From Nocardia exalbida NBRC 100660 (lineage in GTDB: Bacteria; Actinomycetota; Actinomycetes; Mycobacteriales; Mycobacteriaceae), in NCBI RefSeq assembly GCF_000308575.1, contig NZ_BAFZ01000089.1:1-64000 (forward strand): a stretch of DNA of 64,000 nucleotides, written 5' to 3'. Each line of letters starts with the position of its first letter. Position 1 is the first letter of the stretch. A program made the translations under genes and the position numbers. Under the pieces are notes generated by a model that saw nothing but the letters and a program-made list of their open reading frames with translations, did not search any database and had not been told where the DNA came from. Below are positions 50,405 to 58,365 of the stretch, in pieces.

Positions 50405-51706
50405 CTATTTCGAGGAGCCCAGCAGCATGCCCGCCAGGCTGTAGCCGAGGTTGATCAGCTCCGTGGTGATCGCGTTGTCGTCCAGGCCCAGCATCTTCGC
50501 CAACGGCATCAGCAACTCCATGATCGAAGCGTTGCCCCCGGCGGTCCCGGGTGACTGCTGCGCGTTCGGCGTGCCCGGCGACTGGGTTCCGGAGGCGCCC
50601 GGCGCATTCGGTGCCGCGGGCGTGCCCGACGACTGCGGTGTCGCGGTGCCGGGCTTCGGCGTCGAGGTGTTCGGAGCGGGCTGCGCCTGCGGCACCGCGG
50701 GGGCCGCCGGACTCTGCGGCACACCGGGAGTCGTCGAACTCTGCGGCACCGCCGGAATCGTCTGCGCCTGCGGCACCACCGGGTTCGTCTGCGCCTGGGG
50801 AGTACCCGGATTCGTCTGGCCCTGCGGCGCTCCCGGAGCCACCGCGGGACGGTCGAGCGACGTGCCCTGCGGAGTGGTTTGGCTCGCCTGCTGATCCGGT
50901 GAGATACCCGGCTGCGGTGCGCCGAGCAGGTAACCGACCACTCCGGTGGTCAGCGCGATGGCGTGCTTGAGCTGCCCGTCCGGTGTTTCCAGCAGCGCCG
51001 CGTCCTCGGGGTTGGCGCCGTTGCCCATCTCGAGGAAGACGAGCGGAACGGTGGTCAGCGCGGGCCCGGCGATGTCGCTGCGGGTCTGCAGACCGTCCAC
51101 GACGCCGCCGTAGTTGGCGGGCGGGAAGCCCGCGTCGCGGTACGCGTCGCGCACCGACTTCGACGCGGCGAGGCCCGCTCCCGATTGGACCTGATCGACG
51201 ATCGGATTCGGGATCGGCAGCTCCGGAACGATCAGATGGAACCCGCGATCCTGTGCGGGCGCGCTGTCGGCGTGGATGCTCACGGCGACGTCCGCGCCGG
51301 ACTGGCTCGCCGCGCGGGCCCGGTCGTCGACGCAGCCGCCCCAGTTCATGTCGTCCTGGCGGCTCAGCACGACGTGCGCGCCGAGTGTCTCCAGCGACGT
51401 CTTGACGACCTGGGCGACGTTCCAGGTGATGGTGTGCTCGGGAACGCCGTTCATCGTGGTCATGCCGGTGGTCTGGCAGTCCTTGGTGCCGCCGCGGCCA
51501 TCGCTGACCTGTCTCGCCAAATCTTGGGAATGGTTCGACCCCTGGTGTCCTGGGTCGAGGAAAACGGTCTTGCCCGCGAGCTTTTGCGACATATCCAGCG
51601 CCGACGGAGCCGCCTGTGCGGTGGCCGGGAGCAACCCGGACAGCGTCACCGTCACCGCGGCTGTGACGGCGGTACAGATCCCTGCCTTGATGATGCTTGG
51701 CTTCAT
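50405..51706 (-). CDS. Secreted N-acetylmuramoyl-L-alanine amidase with repeat tail
   Basis: A 433-residue cell-wall hydrolase. The signal peptide is about residues 1-33 (cut after ATAQA). The Amidase_3 domain follows, with zinc ligands in FLDPGHQGSNHS, PEHTITWNVA and VSIHADS and the catalytic Glu in VFLEMGNGANPEDAALLE. This matches mycobacterial Rv3717/Ami1-type enzymes. After about residue 290 comes a Pro/Gln/Thr-rich tail with six tandem nonapeptides, then an about 40-residue C-terminal helical piece (MELLMPLAKMLGLDD). The tail is unusual for the family and may span or bind the wall. Confidence 0.92.
   Translation of the reverse strand: MKPSIIKAGICTAVTAAVTVTLSGLLPATAQAAPSALDMSQKLAGKTVFLDPGHQGSNHSQDLARQVSDGRGGTKDCQTTGMTTMNGVPEHTITWNVAQVVKTSLETLGAHVVLSRQDDMNWGGCVDDRARAASQSGADVAVSIHADSAPAQDRGFHLIVPELPIPNPIVDQVQSGAGLAASKSVRDAYRDAGFPPANYGGVVDGLQTRSDIAGPALTTVPLVFLEMGNGANPEDAALLETPDGQLKHAIALTTGVVGYLLGAPQPGISPDQQASQTTPQGTSLDRPAVAPGAPQGQTNPGTPQAQTNPVVPQAQTIPAVPQSSTTPGVPQSPAAPAVPQAQPAPNTSTPKPGTATPQSSGTPAAPNAPGASGTQSPGTPNAQQSPGTAGGNASIMELLMPLAKMLGLDDNAITTELINLGYSLAGMLLGSSK
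50672..50833 (-). repeat. Six tandem nonapeptide-coding repeats in the amidase tail
   Basis: Six in-register 27-bp units encode GAPQGQTNP, GTPQAQTNP, VVPQAQTIP, AVPQSSTTP, GVPQSPAAP and AVPQAQPAP (162 bp in all). The consensus is x-x-P-Q-x-x-x-x-P. Confidence 0.85.
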
Positions 51707-52270
51707 AGTGCGGTCGGTGCTCCGGGACGGAGCACCCCTCCCTTCCCACTTGTAACACCAAACCCAGTAGTCAACTCTGGCAACATGTGTATCAGCAACG
51801 CAAGTTGCGTGATCGAAGTGTTACAGCATGCGCGACGCCCGGCCGTCCGGCTCGCTCGGTCAGTTTGCGCAGAGGTAGCAGAGCGTAATGCATCCGGCTC
51901 TGCGCCACACCGAACGGCACGCGGAAATTGTCGGCGACTTGCCGAGAGTCATGGTCACGCTCGATTTGTTCGGTAATCCCCGCACGATAGGGCGGAGATG
52001 GACGGTTGGTAACTGCGGCCCGGGAGATCGTCGGCCAACCCGTCGGCGAAGCAGGACGGAACTCGACCCGTTCGTTCCCTCGTCCCACCGCGCCGCGACC
52101 GGGTATGTCCGAGACGACATTCCGCGCCGGATTACCGGATTCCACGCACACCGCTCGGTCGGTTCTGGTATTCCTTGCCGCGGAGATGCGGGGATCTCCC
52201 GGGTCGGCCGCGGGCGCGGGGAGCACGACGACCGTGGACGCGGCGGTAGTACAAGTCAAGGAGAACCGGT
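51707..52270. other. Intergenic region between the amidase and a small secreted protein
   Basis: A 564-bp stretch with the divergent promoters of both neighbours. Open frames here have poor codon bias. The only firm signal is CAAGGAG before the ATG at 52271. Confidence 0.45.
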
Positions 52271-52642
52271 ATGCGTGCAAGCGCACTCCTCGTCGCGGGA
52301 GCCATGAGCTGCGCGGTGACTCTGCTCGCCGCGGGGACGGCGGCGGCCGAGCCCGCGAACACCATGACGCACGACGGCGTCTACTTGGTCGGCGTCGACA
52401 TCGTGCCCGGAATCTGGGAGGCGCCCGGCACCCCCGACCCGGCCTACGCGTGCGATTGGCGCAGGCTGTGGAAGGTGGAGGGCGACAACACGAACATGCA
52501 GTACATCGTCGCGAACAACTACACCCGGCTCGGTCCGGTCCGGGTGCAGATCAAGCCGACCGACGTGGGGTTCAAGACCGAGAACTGCGGGCCGTGGCGG
52601 TTGCTGCCGACACCGCCGCCGACCGGCTCGTTCGGCGGCTGA
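52271..52642 (+). CDS. Small secreted protein of unknown function
   Basis: A 123-residue protein with a Sec signal (MRASALLVAGAMSCAVTLLAAGTAAAEP, cleavage after AAA or AEP). The mature 95 residues contain GVYLVGVDIVPGIWEAPGTPD, a pattern seen in other short exported actinobacterial proteins. It has two Cys (ACDW and ENCGPW) that could form a disulphide. The ATG follows AAGGAG. No function can be named. Confidence 0.8.
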   Translation: MRASALLVAGAMSCAVTLLAAGTAAAEPANTMTHDGVYLVGVDIVPGIWEAPGTPDPAYACDWRRLWKVEGDNTNMQYIVANNYTRLGPVRVQIKPTDVGFKTENCGPWRLLPTPPPTGSFGG

Positions 52643-52671
52643 CCGAGCGGCGCATCCCGACGGGCGGCGTA

Positions 52672-52699
52672 TTGACTCACGTTCAACAGAAGCTAGGGT
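52672..52699 (+). promoter_or_regulatory. Putative promoter of the SDR gene
   Basis: TTGACT, a 16-base spacer and TAGGGT lie so that transcription would begin at or within a few bases of the ATG at 52707. This suggests a leaderless mRNA, common in actinobacteria. No Shine-Dalgarno sequence is present. Confidence 0.45.
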
Positions 52700-52706
52700 C
52701 AGCCGC

Positions 52707-53456
52707 ATGACGCGGAAGAGGATTCTGATCACCGGCGCGAGCGCGGGCCTCGGGGCAGCCATGGCGCGCGACTTCGCGGGAAAGGGCCGCGATCTCGCGC
52801 TGTGCGCCCGCAGGCTGGACGCACTCACGGCGCTGCGCGACGAGCTGGTGGCGGCGCACCCGGAAGTCACCGTCGCGGTACGCGCCCTCGACGTGGACGA
52901 CCACGCCGCGGTGCCGATCGTCTTCGCCGAGCTGCGCGACGAACTCGGCGGCCTGGATCGCGTGATCGTCAACGCCGGTATCGGCAAGGGAGCGCCGATC
53001 GGCAGCGGGCGGGCCGACGCGAACCTCGCGACGGCGACGACGAACTTCGTCAGCGCGCTGGCGCAGGCGGAGGCGGCGCTGGAGATCTTCCGCGCGCAGC
53101 AGGCCGGCCACCTGGTGCTCGTCGCATCGATGAGCGCGGTGCGTGGGCTTCCCGGCAAGAAGGCGGCCTATTCGGCGAGCAAGGCGGGCCTCGCCGCGCT
53201 CGGTGCCGCACTGGCCACCGAATTGGCGCGGTCGCCGATCGCCGTGACCACGTTGTTGCCGGGTTTCATCGCCACCGACATGGCGGCCAAGGCGGGTGAC
53301 GCGCGGATGGTCGCGCCCCTGGACAAAGGCGTCGCATCGATGGTCTCCGCCATCGAGAAGGAGCAGCGACGAGCGTGTGTGCCCGGGTGGCCCTGGCGGC
53401 TGATCGATCTCGCGCTCCCCCACCTGCCCGACGCCCTGGTGGCACGGCTGAGCTGA
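52707..53456 (+). CDS. Short-chain dehydrogenase/reductase
   Basis: A 249-residue Rossmann-fold oxidoreductase. NAD(P)-binding motif TGASAGLG, a basic CARRLD after strand two (favouring NADP), VIVNAGIG, the catalytic Ser in VASMSAVRG and YSASKAG (Tyr and Lys). PGFIATDMAAK follows. The substrate is unknown. It is convergent with the mycolate-type methyltransferase, 12 bp away, so a link to lipid metabolism is only contextual. Confidence 0.92.
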   Translation: MTRKRILITGASAGLGAAMARDFAGKGRDLALCARRLDALTALRDELVAAHPEVTVAVRALDVDDHAAVPIVFAELRDELGGLDRVIVNAGIGKGAPIGSGRADANLATATTNFVSALAQAEAALEIFRAQQAGHLVLVASMSAVRGLPGKKAAYSASKAGLAALGAALATELARSPIAVTTLLPGFIATDMAAKAGDARMVAPLDKGVASMVSAIEKEQRRACVPGWPWRLIDLALPHLPDALVARLS

Positions 53457-53468
53457 ACCGGCCGCCGC

Positions 53469-54326
53469 TCACTTGACCAGCGTGAACTGCATGACGTCGA
53501 TGCGGCCCTCGCGGAATTGCCGCGCGCACCCGGTCAGATACTTCAGGTACCGCTGATAGACCTCTTCGGACGCGAGGGCGATCGCCCGGTCCCGGTGCGC
53601 CCGCAACGCCTCGGCCCAGCAGTCGAGGGTGTGCGCGTAGTGCGGCCGCAGCTCCTGGATCTTCTCCGTGCCCAGCCCAGCGCGGCCGGCCAGGCGCGTC
53701 ACCTCGGCGGGGTGCGGCAGCTGTCCGCCGGGGAAGATCTCCCGCTTGATGAAGATGTGGAACAGCGCGTCTTCCCGCGTCACGGGAATGCCCATGCGCC
53801 GCAGGTCTTTCAGCGTGTACGCGACGATCGTGTGCAGTAGCATCCTGCCGTCCGGCGGCAGCATCCGGTGACATCGTTCGAAGAATGTCTCGTAGCGGGA
53901 ACGCCGGAAGTGCTCGAAGGCGCCGATACTGACGATGCGATCGGCTTCGCCGTCGTATTCCTCCCAGCCCTGCAACCGCACCTGCGCGCCCGCGACGCGC
54001 TCGCGTTCGATCTTGTCCGCGACGTACTCGCACTGGTGGCGGCTGAGCGTCAGCCCCACGACCTGCGCGCCGTAGGCGGTGGCGGCACGCAGCATGGTCG
54101 AACCCCACCCGCACCCGACGTCCAGCAGGGTCATCCCCGGCCGCAGGTCGAGCTTGCCGAGCGCCAGATCGATCTTCGCGCGCTGCGCTTGCTCGAGCGT
54201 CATGTCGGGTCGCTCGAAGTAGGCGCAGCTGTAGGTCATGGTGGGGTCGAGGAACAGCGCGTAGAACTCGTCGGAGAGGTCGTAGTGGGCCTGCACTTGC
54301 CGATAGAACGGCTGGAGTCCGGTCAT
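53469..54326 (-). CDS. Cyclopropane mycolic acid synthase family methyltransferase
   Basis: A 285-residue SAM-dependent enzyme of the CmaA/PcaA/UmaA family that modifies mycolic-acid double bonds. Marks: VQAHYDLSDEFYALFLDPTMTYSCAYF, the SAM motif LLDVGCGWGSTMLRAA, GLTLSRHQCEYV, and IVSIGAFEHF. FHIFIKREIFPGGQLP and the C-terminal ARQFREGRIDVMQFTLVK follow the family. The ATG at 54326 has AGGAG at seven bases; upstream Met codons have none. Its presence indicates a mycolate-producing organism. Confidence 0.93.
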   Translation of the reverse strand: MTGLQPFYRQVQAHYDLSDEFYALFLDPTMTYSCAYFERPDMTLEQAQRAKIDLALGKLDLRPGMTLLDVGCGWGSTMLRAATAYGAQVVGLTLSRHQCEYVADKIERERVAGAQVRLQGWEEYDGEADRIVSIGAFEHFRRSRYETFFERCHRMLPPDGRMLLHTIVAYTLKDLRRMGIPVTREDALFHIFIKREIFPGGQLPHPAEVTRLAGRAGLGTEKIQELRPHYAHTLDCWAEALRAHRDRAIALASEEVYQRYLKYLTGCARQFREGRIDVMQFTLVK

Positions 54327-54500
54327 CGCGTTTCTCCTGTTCATCGGGTTCATGAGCTGATACCCACCAGCCGTCGCCGCGTTTCACCGACCACGGACCG
54401 ATACGGAACCGATGCGCAGGTCTCCATCCGGCAACGGGCAGGCCGATGATTACCCGCGTGGTAATCGACTCCGCGACCGGCGGCGGGCAAGATCACGGCC

Positions 54501-54902
54501 ATGATCGATGAGACCGGCACCAAGCTGTTCCACCAGACCATGCCGTTCACCGAACGCCTCGGCGTCGAGGTGCTCGAACACGGCCCCGAGCTGGTCCGCA
54601 GCCGCCTGGCCTGGGACGAATCGCTGTGCACGCTGGGCGGCATGCTGCACGGCGGGGTGCTGATGTCGCTCGCCGACGCCACCGGCGCGGTCTGTGCGTT
54701 CCTGAACCTGCCGGAAGGCAAGCAGGGCACCACCACGGTGGAATCGAAGACGAATTTCCTGCGCGCGGTTCGCTCCGGGCATGCCATCGCGTCGGCGACG
54801 CCGTTGCATGCCGGACGCTCGTTCATCGTGGTGGAGACGGTGATCCGGGACGACGCGGACAAGCTGGTCGCGAAGGTCACCCAGACCCAAGCGGTGCTCT
54901 AG
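54501..54902 (+). CDS. PaaI-type hotdog thioesterase
   Basis: A 133-residue single hotdog-fold protein, expected to hydrolyse acyl-CoA thioesters. The signature LGGMLHGGVLMSLADATGAV holds the HGG turn; ESKTNFLRAVRSG is the following strand. The substrate is unknown. Its last four bases overlap the end of the convergent membrane-protein gene. Confidence 0.88.
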   Translation: MIDETGTKLFHQTMPFTERLGVEVLEHGPELVRSRLAWDESLCTLGGMLHGGVLMSLADATGAVCAFLNLPEGKQGTTTVESKTNFLRAVRSGHAIASATPLHAGRSFIVVETVIRDDADKLVAKVTQTQAVL

Positions 54903-56020
54903 CCGACGGCCACCGCTGCCCGCTCGCCCGCCGCCGCGCGGGCAGCGGGCCACACGCGGGCCAGATCGAGCAGTTGCCGTAGCTCGGCGTCGAAATCCGC
55001 CGCGGGCACCGGCAGCCGGGCCGAGATCGATCCGAGCGGCGCCGAACCCTCCTGGCGCGCGACCGCCGCGCACGCCAATTGCTGCGCGTAGTGGATCATC
55101 GGACATCCCGACTCGGCCGATGCCCCGTGTGCCGGGGCGTAGCGGCCCAGATGCAGCAGCGCGTCCTGGATCTCCACCGTCATCCGCAACAGCTGGGTCC
55201 CCGGGTCGGCCCGCTCGCCCGCAGCCGGCCGCAGCACGATCTCCGGGACCGCGGTGGTGAGATCCCGCCACAGCGGGCGCAATCTGCGGCACGATCGTCC
55301 TGCTCGATCGAGTTCCGCCGTGGCCAGCAGCGACCGGATCAGCGGAATGGCGATCACCGTCGCGTCGACCGCCAGACAGATGGTGACCGTCGCTTCGATC
55401 CGGATAAGATGCGTACCCCAGCGCTGCCATCCGGTGACCGCCCGCACCGTCGACAGCACCAGGTTCACACCGAAAAGTGTTGCCGCCCAGATCATCAGGG
55501 CGCACACCAGCTTCTCCGCCATGCCGATGCCGCCCGCCCGCAGCTCACGCAGGCACATGCGGGCCAGCAGCGAGACGTTCACCAGCAGCGGCAGACCGAA
55601 GGCGGTCCACACCACCAATCCCTCGGCGTTCAGGGTCAGGTCGACGAGTCTGCCTTCCTGCCGGGCCGCCGTGCCCGCCAGCAGCATCGCGCCGGTGGCC
55701 GCGGCCGCGAGCACGCGGCAGACGCGGTGCCTGCGCCGTACCGCCGCCGGGTCCTCATCGAAGGCCCAGATGCGGACGATCCCTTGCAGGCACATCGACG
55801 CCATCACCGTGCAGCCGAGCGAGAGCTGATGGGCGAGGCTCGCGATGCCGGGGGTCATGGTGCAGCGATACAGCAGCAGACTCAGCAAGCCCCAGAAGAA
55901 CAGCTTGTTCAGCAGTTTGTCGACGATGGTGTCGCGGACCAGCAACCACCGGCCCGCGAGCACAGCGGCGACGAAACCGATGACCGGCCACGCGATGATT
56001 CCCGAGATCGATGACGACAT
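54899..56020 (-). CDS. MAB_1171c-like multi-pass membrane protein
   Basis: A 373-residue protein with about seven hydrophobic segments in the first 230 residues and a cytoplasmic C-terminal domain of about 140. The layout and the WRDLTTAVPEIVL segment match the actinobacterial 'MAB_1171c family putative transporter' group, often encoded near an XRE regulator. No such regulator is adjacent here. Transport function is unproven. The ATG at 56020 follows GGGAGG; the frame extends 14 codons further without support. Confidence 0.75.
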   Translation of the reverse strand: MSSSISGIIAWPVIGFVAAVLAGRWLLVRDTIVDKLLNKLFFWGLLSLLLYRCTMTPGIASLAHQLSLGCTVMASMCLQGIVRIWAFDEDPAAVRRRHRVCRVLAAAATGAMLLAGTAARQEGRLVDLTLNAEGLVVWTAFGLPLLVNVSLLARMCLRELRAGGIGMAEKLVCALMIWAATLFGVNLVLSTVRAVTGWQRWGTHLIRIEATVTICLAVDATVIAIPLIRSLLATAELDRAGRSCRRLRPLWRDLTTAVPEIVLRPAAGERADPGTQLLRMTVEIQDALLHLGRYAPAHGASAESGCPMIHYAQQLACAAVARQEGSAPLGSISARLPVPAADFDAELRQLLDLARVWPAARAAAGERAAVAVG

Positions 56021-56615
56021 CGGCCGGCCTCCCCACCCACGAAACTGTCCCCGCCGAAGCATACCGTTGCCGCGTCTTCACGACCGTGCGGCTGGAGAAT
56101 CGGCAGCGGCCCCATTTGTCCGCTTTGCGACATTATCGCCGCATCCAGAAGTTTGCCACTTCGGTCACCGGATGCCACAGTCGAGCGCCGCGCAGCGAAT
56201 GCGGAAACAACGCAGAACATTTGGCCGTTCGCCTGTGGATGTTACGCTGTATCACATAGAGTTTCGGTGACGACACCCACCTCCGACACGCATCTCCCGG
56301 CGAGTGCGCCTGCTCTTCGTAGCCCGCGAACGCGGCTCCCCCTCATGCTCTGCCCGCCCGTTCGTGCGGCAAGAACGGAGATTTCTGTGCGCGATGAACC
56401 ACGATCAGCTTTCCGGACCGAGCGAATCGATGGTGCATCGATCGAAATAGACATCGCCGCCGCGGCACTGCCGAGCCACGGCCGACCATTCCGGCCGCGA
56501 TTCACCGCCCCGAGACCGGGGGCCGGGGCGCCCGCGCGGCGGTACCGCCTTCCCGAAGACAGCGCACTAGCGGATCTATGCGTCACGGCGTGACCGTGCT
56601 GGGGAAACGGAAGCG
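56021..56615. other. Intergenic region, membrane protein / TetR
   Basis: A 595-bp region with patches of lower G+C near 56100-56280. I see no convincing gene or RNA. It should hold the promoters of both divergent neighbours, and the TetR operator may be here. Confidence 0.45.
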
Positions 56616-57341
56616 ATGAGCAAGCAAACTGCCGGAACAACTGAACTAGCCGTGCGCCCGGCCGGGACGGACACGATGAACACCGCGCTGCGCGATCGCC
56701 TGATCGACGCGACCGTCGAGGTGGTGTCGACCGAGGGTTTGCACGCACTCACCGTCCGCCGCGTGTCGCGCATGTGCGGGGTCTCCACGATGGCGGTGTA
56801 TTCCAACTTCGGCGGCATGCCCGGGCTGATCCGGGCGGCGGGCTCCGCCGGATTCGCCCAGCTGGCCGAGCGGATGAACGCGGCCGGGGTGAGCGAGGAG
56901 CCGATCACCGATCTGCTCGTGCTCGGCCTGGTGTTCCGGGACGAGGCCCAGCGCAGGCCGGAGCTGTTCCAGCTGATGTTCGGCACCGGCACGCGCATCG
57001 ACATGAAGATCAACCGCGGCAATGTCCTCGTGGCCGGGCACGATTCGGAGTTCGAGCACTACGCGGAGACCTTCGACCACGTGGTCGGCGCGGTACAGCG
57101 CGCACAGGACGCCGGACTGATCAACACGCCCGACGTCCGTTCGGCCGCGGCGCAGCTGTGGATGGGACTGTTCGGCTTCGTCCAGTTGGAGATGGCCGGC
57201 CACCTGGGCGACGACGGCCTACTCGAAGTACTGGTGCCCGCGATCGTGAATCTTCTCGTCGGTATGGGCGCCGAACTGGAGACCGTCGGCGCCTCGGTCC
57301 TACTCGCGGTGGAGCGCTTCGCCGAAAAGTTCGGCGACTGA
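56616..57341 (+). CDS. TetR family transcriptional regulator
   Basis: A 241-residue regulator with an N-terminal helix-turn-helix (LRDRLIDATVEVVSTEG, then LTVRRVSRMCGVSTMAVYSNFGGMPGL) at about residues 25-75. The C-terminal domain has the TetR_C pattern QRRPELFQLMFGTG. Ligand and targets unknown; the divergent membrane protein, the convergent SnoaL-like gene and the downstream polyketide synthase are candidates. The ATG at 56616 has GGAA upstream. Confidence 0.88.
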   Translation: MSKQTAGTTELAVRPAGTDTMNTALRDRLIDATVEVVSTEGLHALTVRRVSRMCGVSTMAVYSNFGGMPGLIRAAGSAGFAQLAERMNAAGVSEEPITDLLVLGLVFRDEAQRRPELFQLMFGTGTRIDMKINRGNVLVAGHDSEFEHYAETFDHVVGAVQRAQDAGLINTPDVRSAAAQLWMGLFGFVQLEMAGHLGDDGLLEVLVPAIVNLLVGMGAELETVGASVLLAVERFAEKFGD

Positions 57342-57363
57342 ACCCCGCGTAGCCGGGTACCGG

Positions 57364-57918
57364 TCAGAACGGCAGCCGGGACCGCAACCGCTGGGCGCGT
57401 GCCATCGCGCGCTCGGCGGCGCTCCCGCGCGGCGGCATCAGACCCAGTTGCAGCAGCATCTCGGTCAGGTCCCAGGTGGCCTGGCTGCGCCAGATCAGCC
57501 CGGAGCGGAACTGCCACGCGTCGATGACCAGCAGGTCGATTCGCTTGCCGGTCGGGCCGAAACCGGGCGGGTCGATCGGGCCCAGATGGGTGCCGGTCAT
57601 CCGCCACGGCACCAGGGCGATCCGGTTGTCCGCGGCGAGCGTCGGCGGGAACGGGTTGGTGTAGGCGACATCCGGGAACGAGCGCACCGTGTCGGTGACG
57701 AATTTCTCCACACCCGCCCGCCCGTGCGCCGGCGCGTCCAGCGAGGGATCGTGCCAGATCGTGTCCTCGGTGACGCACTTCGCGACCGCCGCACCGTCCC
57801 CGCTGTTCCACCCGGCGATGTATTGCTCGGTGAACTCGAGCAGCCACGCCGGGCTCTCGATGGGTTCGGCCTCCGCTTCGATACGGAACTGCCCGGTATT
57901 GTACGGATCCACGCCCAT
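57364..57918 (-). CDS. SnoaL/NTF2-like protein
   Basis: A 184-residue protein with a SnoaL-like cone fold: LLEFTEQYIAGWNSGDGAAVAKCVTEDTIWHDPSL at the start and WQFRSGLIWRSQATWDLTEMLLQLGLMP at the end. Such proteins include polyketide cyclases, isomerases and hydrolases, many without known activity. The ATG at 57918 has GAAAGG upstream. It is divergent from the polyketide synthase and convergent with TetR. Confidence 0.85.
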   Translation of the reverse strand: MGVDPYNTGQFRIEAEAEPIESPAWLLEFTEQYIAGWNSGDGAAVAKCVTEDTIWHDPSLDAPAHGRAGVEKFVTDTVRSFPDVAYTNPFPPTLAADNRIALVPWRMTGTHLGPIDPPGFGPTGKRIDLLVIDAWQFRSGLIWRSQATWDLTEMLLQLGLMPPRGSAAERAMARAQRLRSRLPF

Positions 57919-58365
57919 CGCCTTTCGCCGGTGCGTATTCGACGAGCCATCGTAGCCACGAATGGAGCACGTGCTCAACACTTCCGGCGATCCGGCGCCG
58001 AATTTTGAGGAATAACATCGGAATAACGGTGTAATCCGGCGAGTCCAGCCAGGTCATAACTGTGTAATAACAGCAGAATAATATCGTCATACCCGCTCTG
58101 AACTGCATTGACGACGGGTCTGGCATTACCTACCGGGCAATGCTTTTCGATCTGCACCCACATGATTAGTTATTGACCTTCGCGAATCGGGCCTCCTACC
58201 ATGGGTGGACACTGACCTCCTACCGCGGAACCACTTCACCTCCGGACGACGTCGCGGCCGACCAGGCATACCGGCGTCGCGATTCCGGTTGTCTCCACGC
58301 TGATTCGACGACGCCGACGTGAAAACGCCTGCGATTTCGAATACCTGAGCACCAGGGGATTTTGC
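57919..58365. other. A+T-richer upstream region of the polyketide synthase
   Basis: A 447-bp gene-free stretch. About 58000-58160 is clearly A+T-richer than the rest of the window (repeated AATAAC, TAATAA and ATAATAT). It may carry the PKS promoter and attract a xenogeneic silencer such as Lsr2. No operator is defined. Confidence 0.6.
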
